A stretch of DNA of 64,000 nucleotides. It comes from CAYMRL01 sp964398985 (GTDB lineage: Bacteria > Deinococcota > Deinococci > Deinococcales > Trueperaceae). How positions within the stretch are numbered: the first letter of the stretch is position 1; every line of letters begins with the position of its first letter. Below are positions 28,314-35,201 of the stretch, in pieces. The notes under the pieces were generated by a model. That model was given only the letters and a program-made list of their open reading frames with translations, was not told the origin of the DNA and ran no database searches. A program made the translations under genes and the position numbers. The DNA is taken from positions 58,465 to 122,464 of the forward strand of contig CAYNOS010000002.1 of assembly GCA_964398985.1 (NCBI GenBank), given 5' to 3'.

Positions 28314-29282
28314 ATGACTGTCAACTCTCATGCGGCCCAGGCAGCCGGCCAAACGAACGGTGCGTCGCTCGATGCCGGGCTGGTCTTCTTCGACGGCCGC
28401 ATCGTGCCCAGCGCCGAGGCCACCGTCTCGGTCCTCACCCACGCGCTGCACTACGGTACCAGCGTCTTCGAAGGCATCCGGGCTTACCAGACCGAGCGCG
28501 GCCCGGCGGTCTTCCGGCTCAACGATCACAGCCGCCGGCTCATCGATTCCGCGCACATCCTCGGCATGCCGGTGACGTTCACGCCCGAGCAGGTCGACGA
28601 GGCCATCCTGGAAACGATCAGGGCCAACCAACGACCCGCGTGTTACATCCGCCCGCTGATCTGGTACGGCGCAGAGTCGTTGGGCGTCGATCCGACCAAG
28701 AACCGGCTGCACTTCATGGTGGCAACCCTGCCGTGGGGCGTCTATCTGGGCGAGGAAGCGGTGCGCAAGGGCGCGCGCCTGATGACCAGCTCGTGGCGCC
28801 GCTCGGCCGGTGACATCCTGCCGACGAAAGCCAAAGCCGGCGGCAACTACGTGAACTCGGTGCTGGCCAACCAGGAGGCTCGCAGCGGCGGCTTCGACGA
28901 GGCGCTGCTGCTCGACAAGGAAGGCTACGTTGCCGAAGGTTCGGGCGAGAACGTCTTCATGGTCAGAGACGGGGTGCTCCACCCGATCGCGCACTCGGTC
29001 AACCTGCGCGGCATCACCCGCGACACCGTCATCCAGATCGCGAGGTCACAGGGCACCAGGGTCGAGCCGACGATGGCGACGCGCGACGAGTTGTACACGG
29101 CTGACGAGGTCTTTCTCGTCGGGACCGCCGCCGAGGTGACGCCGGTGGCGTCGATCGACCGGCGTGCCATCGGCACGGGGATGGCTGGCGAGTTCTCGCT
29201 GAGGATGCGCCAGGCCTACCTCGACGTCGCCGGTGGCAAGGTCCCCGAGTTCGATCACTGGTTGACCTACGTAAACGGCTGA
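28314..29282 (+). CDS. ilvE: Branched-chain amino acid aminotransferase
   Basis: PLP enzyme for the last step of leucine, isoleucine and valine synthesis. 322 residues, fold type IV. HALHYGTSVFEGIRAYQTE near the start, CYIRPLIWYG, the catalytic lysine in PTKAKAGGNYVNSVLANQEA, YVAEGSGENVFMVRDG and EVFLVGTAAEVTPV fit the family. ATG 28314 is chosen for AAGGAGG 6 bases upstream; the frame is open earlier. A possible -10 (CATGCT, 28287-28292) precedes it. Confidence 0.94.
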   Translation: MTVNSHAAQAAGQTNGASLDAGLVFFDGRIVPSAEATVSVLTHALHYGTSVFEGIRAYQTERGPAVFRLNDHSRRLIDSAHILGMPVTFTPEQVDEAILETIRANQRPACYIRPLIWYGAESLGVDPTKNRLHFMVATLPWGVYLGEEAVRKGARLMTSSWRRSAGDILPTKAKAGGNYVNSVLANQEARSGGFDEALLLDKEGYVAEGSGENVFMVRDGVLHPIAHSVNLRGITRDTVIQIARSQGTRVEPTMATRDELYTADEVFLVGTAAEVTPVASIDRRAIGTGMAGEFSLRMRQAYLDVAGGKVPEFDHWLTYVNG

Positions 29283-29291
29283 CGACAGCGC

Positions 29292-30149
29292 TTGGCCGCG
29301 TTAGCGCTGGCGCTCGTCCTAGGCTCGGCGGCGATCCACGCCAGTTGGAACCTGATCGCCAAGCGGGCCCAGGGCGGCGCCGGCTTCCTGTGGTTGTTCG
29401 CCGTGATGACCGCGGTCGTCTACGCGCCGGTGGCGCTCACCTACTTCCTGATCGCGCGGCCCGTCTTCACGCTCACCCACTTGCTGTTCGCGGTGGTGTC
29501 GGCGATCATCCACGTCGGCTACTTCGTGTTCCTGCAGCGCGGCTACCGCGTCGGCGACCTGTCGCTCGTCTACCCGCTGGCGCGCGGCAGCGGGCCGGCT
29601 CTGGCCACCGTGCTGGCGATAGTCGTGCTGGGCGAGAGACCGAGCGTCGTGGCGCTCGGCGGCACCGCGCTCGTGGTGTTGAGCGTGTTCGTGCTGACGG
29701 GCGGCAAGTCGCTGTCGGGCCCCGGCAGCCGGCCCGCGTTGTTATACGGCTTGCTGACAGGCGGCTTCATCTCGATCTATACGGTCTGGGACGGGTACGC
29801 CGTCGGACACTTGGGCGCCGCGCCGCTGCTGTTCACCTACACCGGAGAGGTCTGCAGGGCGCTGATCTTGATGCCGATCGCGTTCTCTCGCCGCATGGAG
29901 GTGGCGCGCGTCTGGCGTGAACACAAGTGGCATGCGTTCGGGGTCGCTACGCTCAGCCCTCTCGCCTACATCATGGTGTTGACGGCGATGCAGTTCGCGC
30001 TCGTGAGCCAGGTGGCGCCCGCGCGCGAGGTCAGCATCCTCATCGGGACGGTGCTCGGCACGCGTTTGTTGTCGGAGAAGGGCGGCCGGCGGCGCCTGCT
30101 GGGTGCCGCCGGCATGGTGGTGGGCGTCGCGCTGCTCGCCATCGGTTAG
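29292..30149 (+). CDS. EamA/DMT-superfamily transporter
   Basis: 285-residue inner-membrane permease with about 10 helices and two EamA repeats: residues 1-135 (AIHASWNLIAKRAQGGAGF ... PLARGSGPALATVLAIVVLGE) and 148-285 (YGLLTGGFISIYTVWDGYAV ... ISILIGTVLGTRLLSEK-type end). Likely exports a metabolite or amino acid; the substrate is unknown. The TTG at 29292, 9 bases after ilvE, is the only plausible early start and has no ribosome site, so coupling to ilvE is likely; linkage suggests branched-chain amino acids but that is inference. Confidence 0.85.
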   Translation: MAALALALVLGSAAIHASWNLIAKRAQGGAGFLWLFAVMTAVVYAPVALTYFLIARPVFTLTHLLFAVVSAIIHVGYFVFLQRGYRVGDLSLVYPLARGSGPALATVLAIVVLGERPSVVALGGTALVVLSVFVLTGGKSLSGPGSRPALLYGLLTGGFISIYTVWDGYAVGHLGAAPLLFTYTGEVCRALILMPIAFSRRMEVARVWREHKWHAFGVATLSPLAYIMVLTAMQFALVSQVAPAREVSILIGTVLGTRLLSEKGGRRRLLGAAGMVVGVALLAIG

Positions 30150-30167
30150 GCGCGGTCGCTTCGCTTC

Positions 30168-30184
30168 GCGCCTCGCTGAGGCGC
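30168..30184. terminator. Hairpin between convergent genes
   Basis: Perfect 7-bp stem GCGCCTC/GAGGCGC with a 3-base loop, between the EamA gene and the convergent small ORF. No T-run, so a terminator role is tentative. Confidence 0.35.
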
Positions 30185-30212
30185 CTCGACGCGGGTCTCC
30201 TGGCTCGGGGGT

Positions 30213-30362
30213 TCAGCGGTTGGCCCAGTGGTGGCGGATCCTCGGACGCTTCTCGCCATCGCGGTAGCCCGCGCGGCGCAGCCGGTCCTCGTTGGATCCG
30301 GGCGCCTTCGGCTGCTGGGAACGCAGGATCGCGGTCATCAGAGACAAGTTGATGAGGTTCAT
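30213..30362 (-). CDS. Small basic protein, 49 residues
   Basis: ATG 30362 has GAGGAGGAAAC immediately upstream, one of the best ribosome sites in the window. The product starts MNLINLSLMTAILRSQ and ends in an Arg/His-rich tail (RDGEKRPRIRHHWANR). The first 15 residues could form an amphipathic or membrane-touching helix. No homologue recognised. It follows 350 bases without a larger gene and may lie on the same transcript as the 27-codon frame at 30528-30611. Confidence 0.6.
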   Translation of the reverse strand: MNLINLSLMTAILRSQQPKAPGSNEDRLRRAGYRDGEKRPRIRHHWANR

Positions 30363-30710
30363 GTTTCCTCCTCTCGAGGTGGCTAGAGGGTTGCGGCGGA
30401 ACTCGGTGACAGGCAGCGGTGGCACGGCCGTGGGGCGTGCCAGGGCGCTACCGTGGGGCTATCTGGTTGTTGGTTGTCGCTTCGTCGGCGGCCCGGCGGG
30501 CTGCTCACGCCGCGGTCAACTAGCTCGCTAGTTGCTCCCGGCAGCACACGAGGAGCGGCGGGATACGGTCGGCGCAGCGCTGGGCCTCAGGCCCGGAAAA
30601 TCGTCATTCATTCCCACCCTCCTCTCGTCATCTGGCGGGGCTCTTGCCCCAGCCGCAAGAAACTAGCACGGTGCGAACCGACATGCAAGCCCCGCCCGGG
30701 TCCTGAAACC
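30363..30710. other. Gene-poor interval, possible minus-strand leader with 27-codon ORF
   Basis: No normal gene. On the minus strand a short frame (ATG 30611 to stop 30528, 27 residues starting MNDDFPGLRPS) follows GGAGGGTGGGA. A perfect palindrome CAACTAGC-TC-GCTAGTTG occupies 30518-30535, over the end of that frame. The layout (short ORF, hairpin, strongly initiated small protein) could be a regulatory leader. No terminator T-run. Confidence 0.35.
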
Positions 30711-31121
30711 TCAGTTGCCGAGATCCAAGAGGTCGTCGGCCTCGGGATCGGCGGTCAGCCGGGCCATACGTTGGCGCAGCGCAGCGCGCCGCTCGGGGCT
30801 CCTGACCGCCTGGGCGTCGAGCGGCTCGACGAGCACCACCAGCAGCTCGAAGATGTCGCGATTGAACGTGCTGCGCACGACGTGTAGGTCGAACTCGAGC
30901 TCGTCTTCGAGGCGCGGCGGCAGCGCCAGCACCGCGTCGCGGTCGCCCTTGAGCAGCGCCATCGCGACGTCGGAGTTGCGCCGGCCCTCGCCGAAGCTGA
31001 CCTGCACGCCCGACTTCAGGGCAACCTGCAGGATCGCGGCTTGCGCCTGCGACACACGCTCGCGGAGCCTGCCCGCTTCCTCGGCGTCGGTGAGCGAGTG
31101 CCTGGGTGTGCCGCGGCTCAC
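30711..31121 (-). CDS. Conserved-looking cytoplasmic protein, unknown function
   Basis: 136 residues, GTG start 13 bases downstream of the proS stop, so probably co-transcribed with proS. Charged, soluble, no signal peptide. The core LLKGDRDAVLALPPRLEDEL followed by FDLHVVRSTFNRDIFELLVV looks like an alpha/beta domain; the ends are Arg/Glu-rich. I do not recognise a family. Pairing with proS hints at translation or stress, but nothing in the sequence shows it. Confidence 0.65.
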   Translation of the reverse strand: MSRGTPRHSLTDAEEAGRLRERVSQAQAAILQVALKSGVQVSFGEGRRNSDVAMALLKGDRDAVLALPPRLEDELEFDLHVVRSTFNRDIFELLVVLVEPLDAQAVRSPERRAALRQRMARLTADPEADDLLDLGN

Positions 31122-31134
31122 GTGGCGGACCTCG

Positions 31135-32583
31135 TCAGTACGCCTTGCCGAAGATCACCTTGCGGGGGTAACCACTGGGTCTGCCGGTATGGACGCAAAC
31201 TGATCCTTCTGCGCTAGGGCCTGCGAGTGGGATGCAACGGACGGTCGCCCTAGTCTCTTCCTGGATCCTAGCCTCACTCTCGGGGTCTCCGCAGTGACTG
31301 GCGTAGACGAAGCCGTGCTCGACCATCTCCTTGAGTTCGTCGTAGCTCTCGGCGTGGAAGGTGCGCTCCTCGCGGAAGCGCAGCGCGCGCTGGAAGAGGG
31401 CGTCGTGGAAGGCCTCGATCCGGCCTGGCAGCGCGGCCGCGAGACCGGTCAGCGCGAGCGGCTCCTTCGCGCCGGCGAGGCGGTCGGCTACCGTCGCTAC
31501 GCCCTGCTCGAGGTCGCGGGGACCGATCTCGATGCGGAGCGGCACGCCTTTCTGTTCCCACTCGTTGAACTTGCGGCCCGGCGAGATGCCCTCGCGGTCG
31601 TCGACCTTCACCCTCACGCCGGCCGCCTTCAGCTCGGCGGCGAGCCGCTTGGCGGCGTCGATCACCGGCGTTCTGCCGGCCTCATCGTTGGCCCTGAAGA
31701 TCGGCAGGATCACCGCCTGGTGGGGCGCGAGGCGCGGCGGCATGATCAGCCCCTTGTCGTCGCCGTGGGTCATCACGAGCGCTCCGATGAAGCGGGTGCT
31801 GAACCCCCAAGAGGTCGTGTGTGCGTAGGCTTGTTCGTTGTTGACGTCGTTGAAGGTGATGTTGAACGCGCGCGAGAAGTTCTCGCCCATGTAGTGGCTG
31901 GTGCCCGACTGCAGGGCCCTGCCGTCGCGCATCATCGCCTCGATGGTGAGCGTCGACAACGCGCCGGCGAAGCGCTCGCCCTCGGTCTTCTCGCCCTTGA
32001 TCACCGGCACCGCGCCGAACTCCTCGGCGAAGCGCGCGTAGACGTCCAGCATCTGGCGCGTCTCGAACAGCGCCTCCTCGGCGGTGGCGTGCGCGGTGTG
32101 ACCTTCCTGCCAATGGAACTCGGTGGTGCGCAGGAACGGCCGGGTGCGGAGCTCCCAGCGCATCACGTTGCACCACTGGTTGTAGAGCAGCGGCAGGTCG
32201 CGGTAGCTCTGCACCCACTTGCTGTAGAGCTCCCCGAAGATCGTCTCGGAGGTGGGGCGGATCGCTAGCGGCTCCTCGAGCTCCTTGCCGCCGGCGTGCG
32301 TGACGACCGCCAGCTCGGGTGCGAAGCCCTCGACGTGCTTGGCCTCGCGGTGGAAGAAGCTCATCGGGATCAGCAGCGGGAACGACAGGTTCTCGTGCCC
32401 GGTGTCCTTGAACATCTGGTCGAGCTCGCGTTGGATGTTCTCCCACAGCGCCCAGCCGTAAGGTCGGATCACGAAGCTGCCTCGCACGGGGCTCAGGTCC
32501 ACGAGCTCGGCACGGTAGACGATGTCGTTGTACCAGCCGGAGAAGTCCTGCTCTTGGGTGGGTAACGCATTGGCCTTGGCCAT
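31135..32583 (-). CDS. proS: Prolyl-tRNA synthetase (archaeal/eukaryotic-like type)
   Basis: Charges tRNA-Pro. 482 residues, the short class II type without the bacterial editing insertion, as in Thermus. Class II motif 1 (RGSFVIRPYGWALWENIQRE), motif 2 (RWELRTRPFLRTTEFHWQEG) and motif 3 region (TSWGFSTRFIGALVMTHGDD) are visible, as are HVEGFAPELAVVTHAGG and the C-terminal zinc-type domain ending in Tyr (VIFGKAY). ATG 32583 is fixed by a TAAGCT box 8 bases upstream. Confidence 0.96.
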   Translation of the reverse strand: MAKANALPTQEQDFSGWYNDIVYRAELVDLSPVRGSFVIRPYGWALWENIQRELDQMFKDTGHENLSFPLLIPMSFFHREAKHVEGFAPELAVVTHAGGKELEEPLAIRPTSETIFGELYSKWVQSYRDLPLLYNQWCNVMRWELRTRPFLRTTEFHWQEGHTAHATAEEALFETRQMLDVYARFAEEFGAVPVIKGEKTEGERFAGALSTLTIEAMMRDGRALQSGTSHYMGENFSRAFNITFNDVNNEQAYAHTTSWGFSTRFIGALVMTHGDDKGLIMPPRLAPHQAVILPIFRANDEAGRTPVIDAAKRLAAELKAAGVRVKVDDREGISPGRKFNEWEQKGVPLRIEIGPRDLEQGVATVADRLAGAKEPLALTGLAAALPGRIEAFHDALFQRALRFREERTFHAESYDELKEMVEHGFVYASHCGDPESEARIQEETRATVRCIPLAGPSAEGSVCVHTGRPSGYPRKVIFGKAY

Positions 32584-32591
32584 GACGGGAC

Positions 32592-32597
32592 AGCTTA
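32592..32597 (-). promoter_or_regulatory. -10 box TAAGCT, leaderless promoter of proS
   Basis: Minus-strand TAAGCT ends 8 bases before ATG 32583. Confidence 0.5.
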
Positions 32598-32644
32598 TCA
32601 GCACAGGCCGACCACACCCGACACGCGGCCGCGCTCCGGTCCGT

Positions 32645-32650
32645 TAACCT
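32645..32650 (+). promoter_or_regulatory. -10 box TAACCT, leaderless promoter of the FrnE-like gene
   Basis: TAACCT ends 6 bases before ATG 32657. Confidence 0.5.
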
Positions 32651-32656
32651 CGCCGG

Positions 32657-33310
32657 ATGGTCATCGAGGTCTTCTCCGACATCGCCTGTCCCTGGTGCTA
32701 CATCGGCAAGGTCCGCTTCGAGAAGGCACTCGCCGGCTACGAGCACAAGGATGCGGTGAAGGTCGTGTGGCGCAGCTATGAGCTCGATCCCAACGCCCCG
32801 CGCGGCGACCCGCCGCTGACCATCGACCGCCTGATGATCAAGTACCGCCAAACGCGTGAAGGGGTCGGGGAGATGTTCGCGCGCACCGCCGAGCAGGCCG
32901 CGTCCGAGGGCTTGAGCTTCGACCTCGAGGCCTCGCGCAGCGCCAACACCTTCGACGCCCACCGCCTGGTGCACGCTGCGCAAGCGACCGATGGTGTCGA
33001 CGCCATGACCGTCATGGAGCGCCTGATGCGGGCTCAGCAGTCCGAGGGCGCGGACGTCAGCGACCACGACACCCTGGTGCGGCTGGTGAGCGAGGTTGGG
33101 ATGGACGCCGAGCTGGCAGGCCGGGTACTGGGCAGCGACGAACACGCTCAGGCCGTCAGGGACGACGTCGCGCTCGCCCGCGAGTACGGGATCAACGGCG
33201 TGCCGTACTTCGTCATCGACCAGCGGCACGGCATCTCCGGTGCCCAGCCGACGGCGCTCTTCGAGCGCGCGCTCGAGCAGTTGGGGCCCGGCGGCGTCCA
33301 CGCCTCCTAG
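32657..33310 (+). CDS. DsbA-family oxidoreductase, FrnE-like
   Basis: 217-residue thioredoxin-fold protein with the active site SDIACPWCYIGK (CPWC) at residue 11, a long helical insert, and cis-Pro loop GINGVPYFVIDQ near 181. FrnE of Deinococcus radiodurans is a cytoplasmic disulfide isomerase of this group linked to stress tolerance; 2-hydroxychromene-2-carboxylate isomerase relatives share the fold. No signal peptide, so cytoplasmic. It overlaps the convergent Usp-fusion gene by 4 bases. Confidence 0.88.
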   Translation: MVIEVFSDIACPWCYIGKVRFEKALAGYEHKDAVKVVWRSYELDPNAPRGDPPLTIDRLMIKYRQTREGVGEMFARTAEQAASEGLSFDLEASRSANTFDAHRLVHAAQATDGVDAMTVMERLMRAQQSEGADVSDHDTLVRLVSEVGMDAELAGRVLGSDEHAQAVRDDVALAREYGINGVPYFVIDQRHGISGAQPTALFERALEQLGPGGVHAS

Positions 33311-34995
33311 GCGACCAGAACCGGCACCGAGACCTCGGCCAGCACACCGTCCAGCACGCCGCCCGTGAGGTCCTCGAGCCACGGCGTGTAGCGACGGCTG
33401 CCGATGATCAGCAGGTCGCAGCCGTGTTTGCGCAACACCCTCAGGATCGCAGAGGCCACGGCGCCAGTCTCCCCGACGAGGCGCGCGCCGACCCCGAGTG
33501 CGCTCAGGTAGTCGCTGGCGTCGAACAAGTTGTCCGCGGCTGGGCGACCACGCTCCGCGACGCTGACGACCACCGGCGACACGCCTTGGCGCAGCGCCAG
33601 GTAGGCGGTCAGGTACAGCGCCTCCTCGGACTTGGAGCCGCCGTCGTAGGCAAGCAGCGGTGCGCGGAACTGCGAGCCGGCGGCCGTCACCAGTAGCAGC
33701 GGCTTGGGGCAGCGCCGCAGCAAGGGTCTCAGCGAGGCAGGCCGGATGCGCGCGCCCTCGCTGGAGGCGCCTCGTGCCGGCTCCTCAGCGGCGAACGCCG
33801 CCAACGGCGCCACCACCAGGTCGACGTAGGCGGCGCGCTGCCTGACCGCCTTCACCGCGCCCTCGGAACTGAAGGCGAACTGGCTCCTGACGCCTGCCTC
33901 GCGGCTGGCCGCCTCGAGCGCGGTGCGCTGCGCCGCCACTGGGCTGTGCTCGTCGCTGCCGAGGCTCAGCGCGTAGGCGGTGGCGCCTTCGCTGGCGACG
34001 AGGCTCAAGCCGTGGCGCTGCACGTCTTCGTCGCCGGCGCCGCCGGTGAACAGCAGCAGTACCGCGTCGAGCAGGTTCAGGCGCTCTCCGGCGTCAGCGG
34101 CCGCCTGCGCGGCGTCGGCGAGCGCGCGGCTGCGCTCGTCCAGGTCGCGACCGCCGCCTGCCAGCCCCTCGGCCAGGGCCGGACCTTCGATGCTCCAACC
34201 GAACTCGTCTTCGAGGCGGGCGCGGTGCTCTGCCAGGAACAAGTAGAGGTCGGTCTCGGTGCGCTCAGGGAACCTCGCCAACAGACCGTGGTGGCGGATG
34301 GCCTCGACCACCGGGAGGTAGACGGCGTCGTACCAGTGGCCGACGGCCTCCTTCAACGCGATGGGGCGTTTCTCGTCGATGCCCATGAAGTAGCGGTGAA
34401 CGCTGATGTGCTCGGCCAGGGTCGGGTAGGCGCCGGGCGCGGTCACGCTCAGGTCGGCATCGGGACGCAAGACGTCGAAGTGGGTCAGCTGCAGGAAGTC
34501 GGCGAACTCGCTGGCGATGATCAGCTCATCGCGGTCGACGCCCGGGCCCAGCGGCACGCGGCTGTGGACCGGCGTCACGTAGGCCTGTATGTGCGTGGCG
34601 CCAAGCTCCTTGGCGACCGACACCCTGTGGTTGCCGTCCTTCACGAAGTAGGCCTCGCCGATCTGGTAGACCTCGATTGGCGGCACGCCCTTGAGGCCGG
34701 TCATGGCGAGCTTGACACCGACCCAACGGTCCGCGTCTTCGTCGACGAGCGGGAGGAACTCGCGGTTGAAGTCGCGGTACCGGCCGACGCTGCCGACGAT
34801 CGCGTCGAGCTCGATGTCCTCGAGCCGGCGGTGCGCGCCTTCCACCGCATGGAGCCGACGCCGGACCTCCTCGTAGGGCAAGAGACGCTGCTCGTCGCCC
34901 GCGAGTTGCGCCAGCACCGCCCTGACGTCAGCTCGCCGGCGTGCCCGGCGGAAGTCTGCCAGGGCCGCAGACAGCCGGAGTCCATCCGCCGACAT
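33307..34995 (-). CDS. ParB/sulfiredoxin-fold domain fused to universal stress protein domains
   Basis: 562 residues. The N-terminal third contains a ParB-like fold: VPPIEVYQIGEAYFVKDG, then NHRVSVAKELG, followed by ELIIASEFADFLQLT and a helical part (HYFMGIDEKRPIALKEAVGH). The C-terminal half (about 300-562) looks like two Usp lobes: LLFTGGAGDEDVQRHGLSLV, then PLLLVTAAGSQFRAPLLAYD, ALYLTAYLALRQGVSPVVVS and a nucleotide-loop-like CDLLIIGSRRYTPWLEDLTG. The combination suggests a stress sensor coupled to a ligand- or nucleotide-binding module. ATG 34995 has CAGAAT 6 bases upstream. Confidence 0.75.
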   Translation of the reverse strand: MSADGLRLSAALADFRRARRRADVRAVLAQLAGDEQRLLPYEEVRRRLHAVEGAHRRLEDIELDAIVGSVGRYRDFNREFLPLVDEDADRWVGVKLAMTGLKGVPPIEVYQIGEAYFVKDGNHRVSVAKELGATHIQAYVTPVHSRVPLGPGVDRDELIIASEFADFLQLTHFDVLRPDADLSVTAPGAYPTLAEHISVHRYFMGIDEKRPIALKEAVGHWYDAVYLPVVEAIRHHGLLARFPERTETDLYLFLAEHRARLEDEFGWSIEGPALAEGLAGGGRDLDERSRALADAAQAAADAGERLNLLDAVLLLFTGGAGDEDVQRHGLSLVASEGATAYALSLGSDEHSPVAAQRTALEAASREAGVRSQFAFSSEGAVKAVRQRAAYVDLVVAPLAAFAAEEPARGASSEGARIRPASLRPLLRRCPKPLLLVTAAGSQFRAPLLAYDGGSKSEEALYLTAYLALRQGVSPVVVSVAERGRPAADNLFDASDYLSALGVGARLVGETGAVASAILRVLRKHGCDLLIIGSRRYTPWLEDLTGGVLDGVLAEVSVPVLVA

Positions 34996-35001
34996 GGCGG
35001 C

Positions 35002-35007
35002 ATTCTG
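35002..35007 (-). promoter_or_regulatory. -10 box CAGAAT, leaderless promoter of the ParB-Usp gene
   Basis: Minus-strand CAGAAT ends 6 bases before ATG 34995; weaker match. Confidence 0.4.
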
Positions 35008-35031
35008 TCACGCGGCCCAGGCCGGCACTGC

Positions 35032-35037
35032 TATACT
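35032..35037 (+). promoter_or_regulatory. -10 box TATACT of the metG leader transcript
   Basis: Consensus TATACT, 8 bases before a short leader ORF (35046). Confidence 0.6.
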
Positions 35038-35045
35038 CCGCGGCG

Positions 35046-35087
35046 ATGGCGCTGCGAATGACACTTCTCGGGCCCACGCCTGGCTGA
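35046..35087 (+). CDS. Putative 13-residue leader peptide upstream of metG
   Basis: Leaderless ATG frame encoding MALRMTLLGPTPG and ending at TGA 35085. It sits between a consensus -10 box and an intrinsic terminator, the order seen in transcription-attenuation leaders. It has two Met codons and two Pro codons but no run of one amino acid, so which charged tRNA it might sense is unclear. Confidence 0.4.
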   Translation: MALRMTLLGPTPG

Positions 35088-35111
35088 GCCGCTTCTGGCT
35101 TGACCCGGTTG

Positions 35112-35141
35112 GGCGCCGTTGACGGTCATCGGCGCCTTTTT
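35112..35141 (+). terminator. Intrinsic terminator inside the metG leader (attenuator candidate)
   Basis: GGCGCCG-T-TGAC / GTCA-T-CGGCGCC forms a 7+4 bp stem broken by one T-T mismatch, with TTTTT at 35137-35141. It lies 61 bases before the metG start and downstream of the only visible promoter, so metG expression must read through it or start later. Confidence 0.8.
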
Positions 35142-35201
35142 CGTTGGCATCCGAGCACGCCCGCTCCAGGCGGTCAGCTTGCCAGGAGCCCGGAGGAGCG
35201 C

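Noticed and set aside
35046..35141. T-box riboswitch before metG
   Set aside because: No GGGTGGNACC antiterminator sequence or specifier stem seen.
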